Shown here in pieces: positions 62,267 through 64,000 of a stretch of 64,000 nucleotides of DNA (its first letter is position 1; each line of letters starts with the position of its first letter). A model generated the notes under the pieces. It saw only the letters and a program-made list of their open reading frames with translations, did no database searches and had not been told where the DNA came from. The stretch is taken from assembly GCF_000701505.1 (NCBI RefSeq), contig NZ_JNJB01000018.1, positions 19,698 through 83,697 of the forward strand, read 5' to 3'. The stretch is from Dyadobacter crusticola DSM 16708. GTDB lineage: Bacteria > Bacteroidota > Bacteroidia > Cytophagales > Spirosomataceae. A program made the translations under genes and the position numbers.

Positions 62267-62857
62267 TTACAAATGCCGCTTTAAAGGCTCTAAAATCTTT
62301 GTATGAAATTTCCCATTTGTGAATCTTAGCGTATCCTCATAAGAGTTAAAGGCTCTTGGTGTTTTTAAAACATAAGTTACATTGAACCGGCCCTTTATTT
62401 CTCTGTTCCCATTTTCCTGGTATGTATCAATTTGAAGGTAATTGTCTTCTGAATCCAGTACTTCATATTGATCACGGAACATATCAAAATCTATAAAAGT
62501 GTTTAGATGGGAATATACAGTAGTCGAATCTTTGCAGGAGTATGTTCTATTCCGCGAGACCTTGTATCGCCCCTCCTTTTTAGGGATATTAGAAAAAGAA
62601 AGTTCTTCTTGTAGATTTCCGTCCGACTCGAACAGTAAAGAATAAACAATCAGTCTCTTGCAAACAGAAGAATCAAGATCATGTTCAGATGCCCGAATTG
62701 CCTGAAAAGCGTTTTCAAAAGTTTTCTCCCATCGTTTTCCATTGACTCTGGCAGAGAAATACCCCCAGGAGTTTTCAGGAATTGCTAACTGAGGTAGACA
62801 AGCTGCGAATAACCATAATGCAAGCACGTACTTGGGAAATCGTTTTAGCAGTTTCAT
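62267..62857 (-). CDS. uncharacterised lipoprotein (DUF6252-like)
   Basis: 196 aa. An N-terminal hydrophobic signal ends in Cys20 ('ALWLFAAC'), a plausible lipobox. The mature part begins 'SWGYFSARVNGKRWEKTFENAFQAI', resembling the 'F-x-A-x-V-N-G-x-x-W' opening of small Bacteroidota lipoproteins of the DUF6252 type. It continues as a beta-rich domain ('SLLFESDGNLQEELSFSN', 'NREIKGRFNVTYVLK'). Function unknown. Its ATG overlaps the stop of the decayed T9SS gene by four bases (ATGA), so the pair were translationally coupled. Its expression may now be altered by the upstream decay. Confidence 0.6.
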   Translation of the reverse strand: MKLLKRFPKYVLALWLFAACLPQLAIPENSWGYFSARVNGKRWEKTFENAFQAIRASEHDLDSSVCKRLIVYSLLFESDGNLQEELSFSNIPKKEGRYKVSRNRTYSCKDSTTVYSHLNTFIDFDMFRDQYEVLDSEDNYLQIDTYQENGNREIKGRFNVTYVLKTPRAFNSYEDTLRFTNGKFHTKILEPLKRHL

Positions 62858-63685
62858 TTCTGAACTATAATGCGTTTCACAATAATCTTGTCATCAACGG
62901 TTAGTTTTACTAAGTAGCTTCCATTTTCGAGTTTATCGTTTTTCCAAAATAGAGAATGTGATCCCTTTCTTTGATGGGTTTTTTCGAGAATCAAAGTTTC
63001 TAGCAGACTACCGGATAAATCCATAATTTCCAACGCGACATCTGCCTCAGTTTCCAAATTATAGCGGATTTGTACCTGGTCGGTGGCGGGGTTCGGTGCT
63101 ACTTCGAAGTCAGGATTAAAGGTGACCGTGGAATCGACGCCTGCACTTCCCTGCTTGTAGGGGCTCGGCATTTGCGCAGTTATGGCAATGAAAGCTGTAG
63201 TTGATTTTCCACCGGCAGTGACTGTACCTTTGAGATATATTTTCTGATTTTGATAAAAAACCAGGTGAAAATATCAGTTGTAGTGTTTGACAAGGTATAG
63301 TTGACTCCGTCATAGCTGTACTGCCAAATAAAGGAATATGGTGCGTTACCACAACTATAATTTAGTTCGTAGTTTTTACCGCCCTGGGTTGTTACATAAG
63401 TAGGGCCATCGATGTAGGCTGCCAATGGTGGATTTGGATTAGGCTGAAAGGCACTTACTACGAAATGGGAATCAGAAATCCTTTTAGCATTGTTTGCATT
63501 GTTGGTTCCAGTCGGCTTTCCTCCAACTTGTACGTTTGGATTTGAAAAGTGAAGCAGGCGATTTTTGGCCTGGTCATCAGAAATGCTTTTCCCGACCATA
63601 ACTGTTCTGTCTGTAACGAAGCCTAAACCATTTTTCAAGTTGTAAGCCTGTGCATCGGCAGGTATACCTGCGGTCTCCTCGTGCC
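62854..63685 (-). pseudogene. remnant of a T9SS-secreted protein (probable metallopeptidase), frameshifted and IS-truncated
   Basis: The minus-strand frame read from the IS edge at about 63685 gives 'HEETAGIPADAQAYNLKNG', then 'DRTVMVGKS' and 'RLLHFSNPNVQVGGKPTG ... NNAKRI'. This is a pattern I associate with the end of reprolysin-like bacterial metallopeptidase domains (moderate confidence). An Ig/PKD-like 'YSFIWQYSYDGVNY' follows. The frame breaks in the run of A (63255-63260 on the plus strand). Continuing in the other frame gives 'YLKGTVTAGGKSTTAFIAIT', 'MPSPYK' and a T9SS type A sorting domain ('FEVAPNPATDQVQIRY', end 'VKRIIVQK'). One base restores the frame. The 5' part is missing because an in-frame stop and IS sequence begin at about 63686-63701. 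Confidence 0.8.
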
Positions 63686-64000
63686 TGTGTAAGTATCCCT
63701 AACCCACAGACAGTTTGAAATTAGAGATTAAACCTTAATTTTAAACTGATGAAAAAGACCAAATTCACCGAGACACAGATCGTTTCGATCCTCAAACAAC
63801 AGGAAGCTGGCATTCCAACCAAGGAGATTTGCAGGCAGAATGGCATTTCCGAAGCCACTTTTTACAATTGGAAGAGCCGGTATGGCGGCATGGAAGCTTC
63901 TGACGTTAAACGCCTGAAAGATTTAGAGGAAGAAAATTCACGCTTGAAAAAGATGTTTGCTGATCTGAGCCTGGATAATCAAATACTTAAAGAGCTGTTC
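63686..64000 (+). mobile_element. left end of an IS3-family insertion sequence (runs off window)
   Basis: Host coding sequence stops at about 63685, and sequence beginning TGTGTAAGTATCCC follows, a TG-start end as expected for IS3-type elements. The first transposase frame starts 63 bp in. The other end, the target duplication and OrfB are outside the window, so the exact boundary is uncertain by a few bases. Confidence 0.75.
63749..64000 (+). CDS. IS3-family transposase OrfA, N-terminal part (cut by window edge)
   Basis: An open frame from ATG 63749 to the window end, 84 codons with no stop. 'KFTETQIVSILKQQEAGIPTKEICRQNGISEATFYNWKSRYGG' is the HTH_Tnp_1 domain of IS3-family OrfA, followed by the leucine-zipper region 'LKDLEEENSRLKKMFADLSLDNQILKELF'. 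OrfB with the DDE core would follow by programmed frameshift beyond the window. The gene binds the element's ends. Confidence 0.93.
   Translation, partial: MKKTKFTETQIVSILKQQEAGIPTKEICRQNGISEATFYNWKSRYGGMEASDVKRLKDLEEENSRLKKMFADLSLDNQILKELF

Overview
The window reads as a chromosomal segment of a Bacteroidota bacterium, most likely order Cytophagales and close to Dyadobacter or Spirosoma (the genus is my inference from gene families). Supporting signs are TAnnTTTG-type promoter boxes upstream of several genes, a type IX secretion (T9SS) C-terminal sorting domain, a SusC/CarboxypepD_reg-type TonB receptor, a DUF5117-type zinc metalloprotease, and family-typical RecQ, KdsA, acetoacetate-CoA ligase and biosynthetic PEP carboxylase. 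Most of the window is housekeeping. I found no tRNA, rRNA, CRISPR array, prophage or restriction system.

Layout. 1-8.6 kb: the end of an SNF2 helicase, a small unknown secreted protein, recQ, a helix-hairpin-helix plus barrel outer-membrane protein, nadC, a second outer-membrane protein, and upp. 8.6-13 kb: a 1024-aa TonB-dependent receptor with an odd Ala/Gln/Val-rich insert, then a divergent mannose-1-phosphate guanylyltransferase. 13-17 kb: a small ParE-type toxin-antitoxin pair, recF, pdhA and tatC. 17-21.5 kb: a minus-strand run of alpha/beta hydrolase, CBS protein, NAD kinase, dipeptide epimerase and a BioF-like PLP enzyme. 21.9-24 kb: a secreted esterase converging with a nucleotide-sugar 4,6-dehydratase-like gene. 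24-29.3 kb: nuoK-nuoL-nuoM-nuoN alone, the membrane pumping half of complex I without its other subunits. 29.4-37.9 kb: a DnaQ-type exonuclease, glpK, pbpC, then cysS-DUF192-M28 peptidase and a small helical protein. 38-42.4 kb: PfkB kinase, GDPD, 3-methyladenine glycosylase, GyrI-like protein, and kdsA translationally coupled to a PAP2 phosphatase. 42.6-49 kb: acpP-fabF-rnc, hsp20, an HtrA protease, and an RluB-family pseudouridine synthase with a long repetitive Arg/Glu-rich front end. 49-58.2 kb: acetoacetate-CoA ligase, CtpA-like protease, SDR, M23 peptidase, DUF5117 metalloprotease, Ppx/GppA. 58.3-62.2 kb: rpsU, a XerC/D recombinase, ppc. 62.2-64 kb: a lipoprotein gene coupled to the decayed end of a T9SS-secreted protein that carries a frameshift and is cut by an IS3-family element running off the window.

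How the genes work together. The envelope is the main theme: LPS (kdsA), peptidoglycan (pbpC, M23 peptidase, dipeptide epimerase), export (tatC, T9SS cargo), outer-membrane import (TonB receptor) and periplasmic quality control (HtrA, CtpA). Energy and central metabolism (pdhA, ppc, glpK, nuoKLMN, acetoacetate-CoA ligase) and NAD synthesis (nadC, nadK) fill much of the rest. Several convergent pairs abut or overlap with no room for a terminator, while other junctions carry strong hairpins.

I do not see a clearly new defence or biosynthetic system. The best leads are the IS-disrupted secreted protein, the imperfect 84-bp palindrome between pbpC and the M28 peptidase gene, the TonB receptor insert, the repeat-rich pseudouridine synthase and the 426-bp gap at 21.5-21.9 kb.
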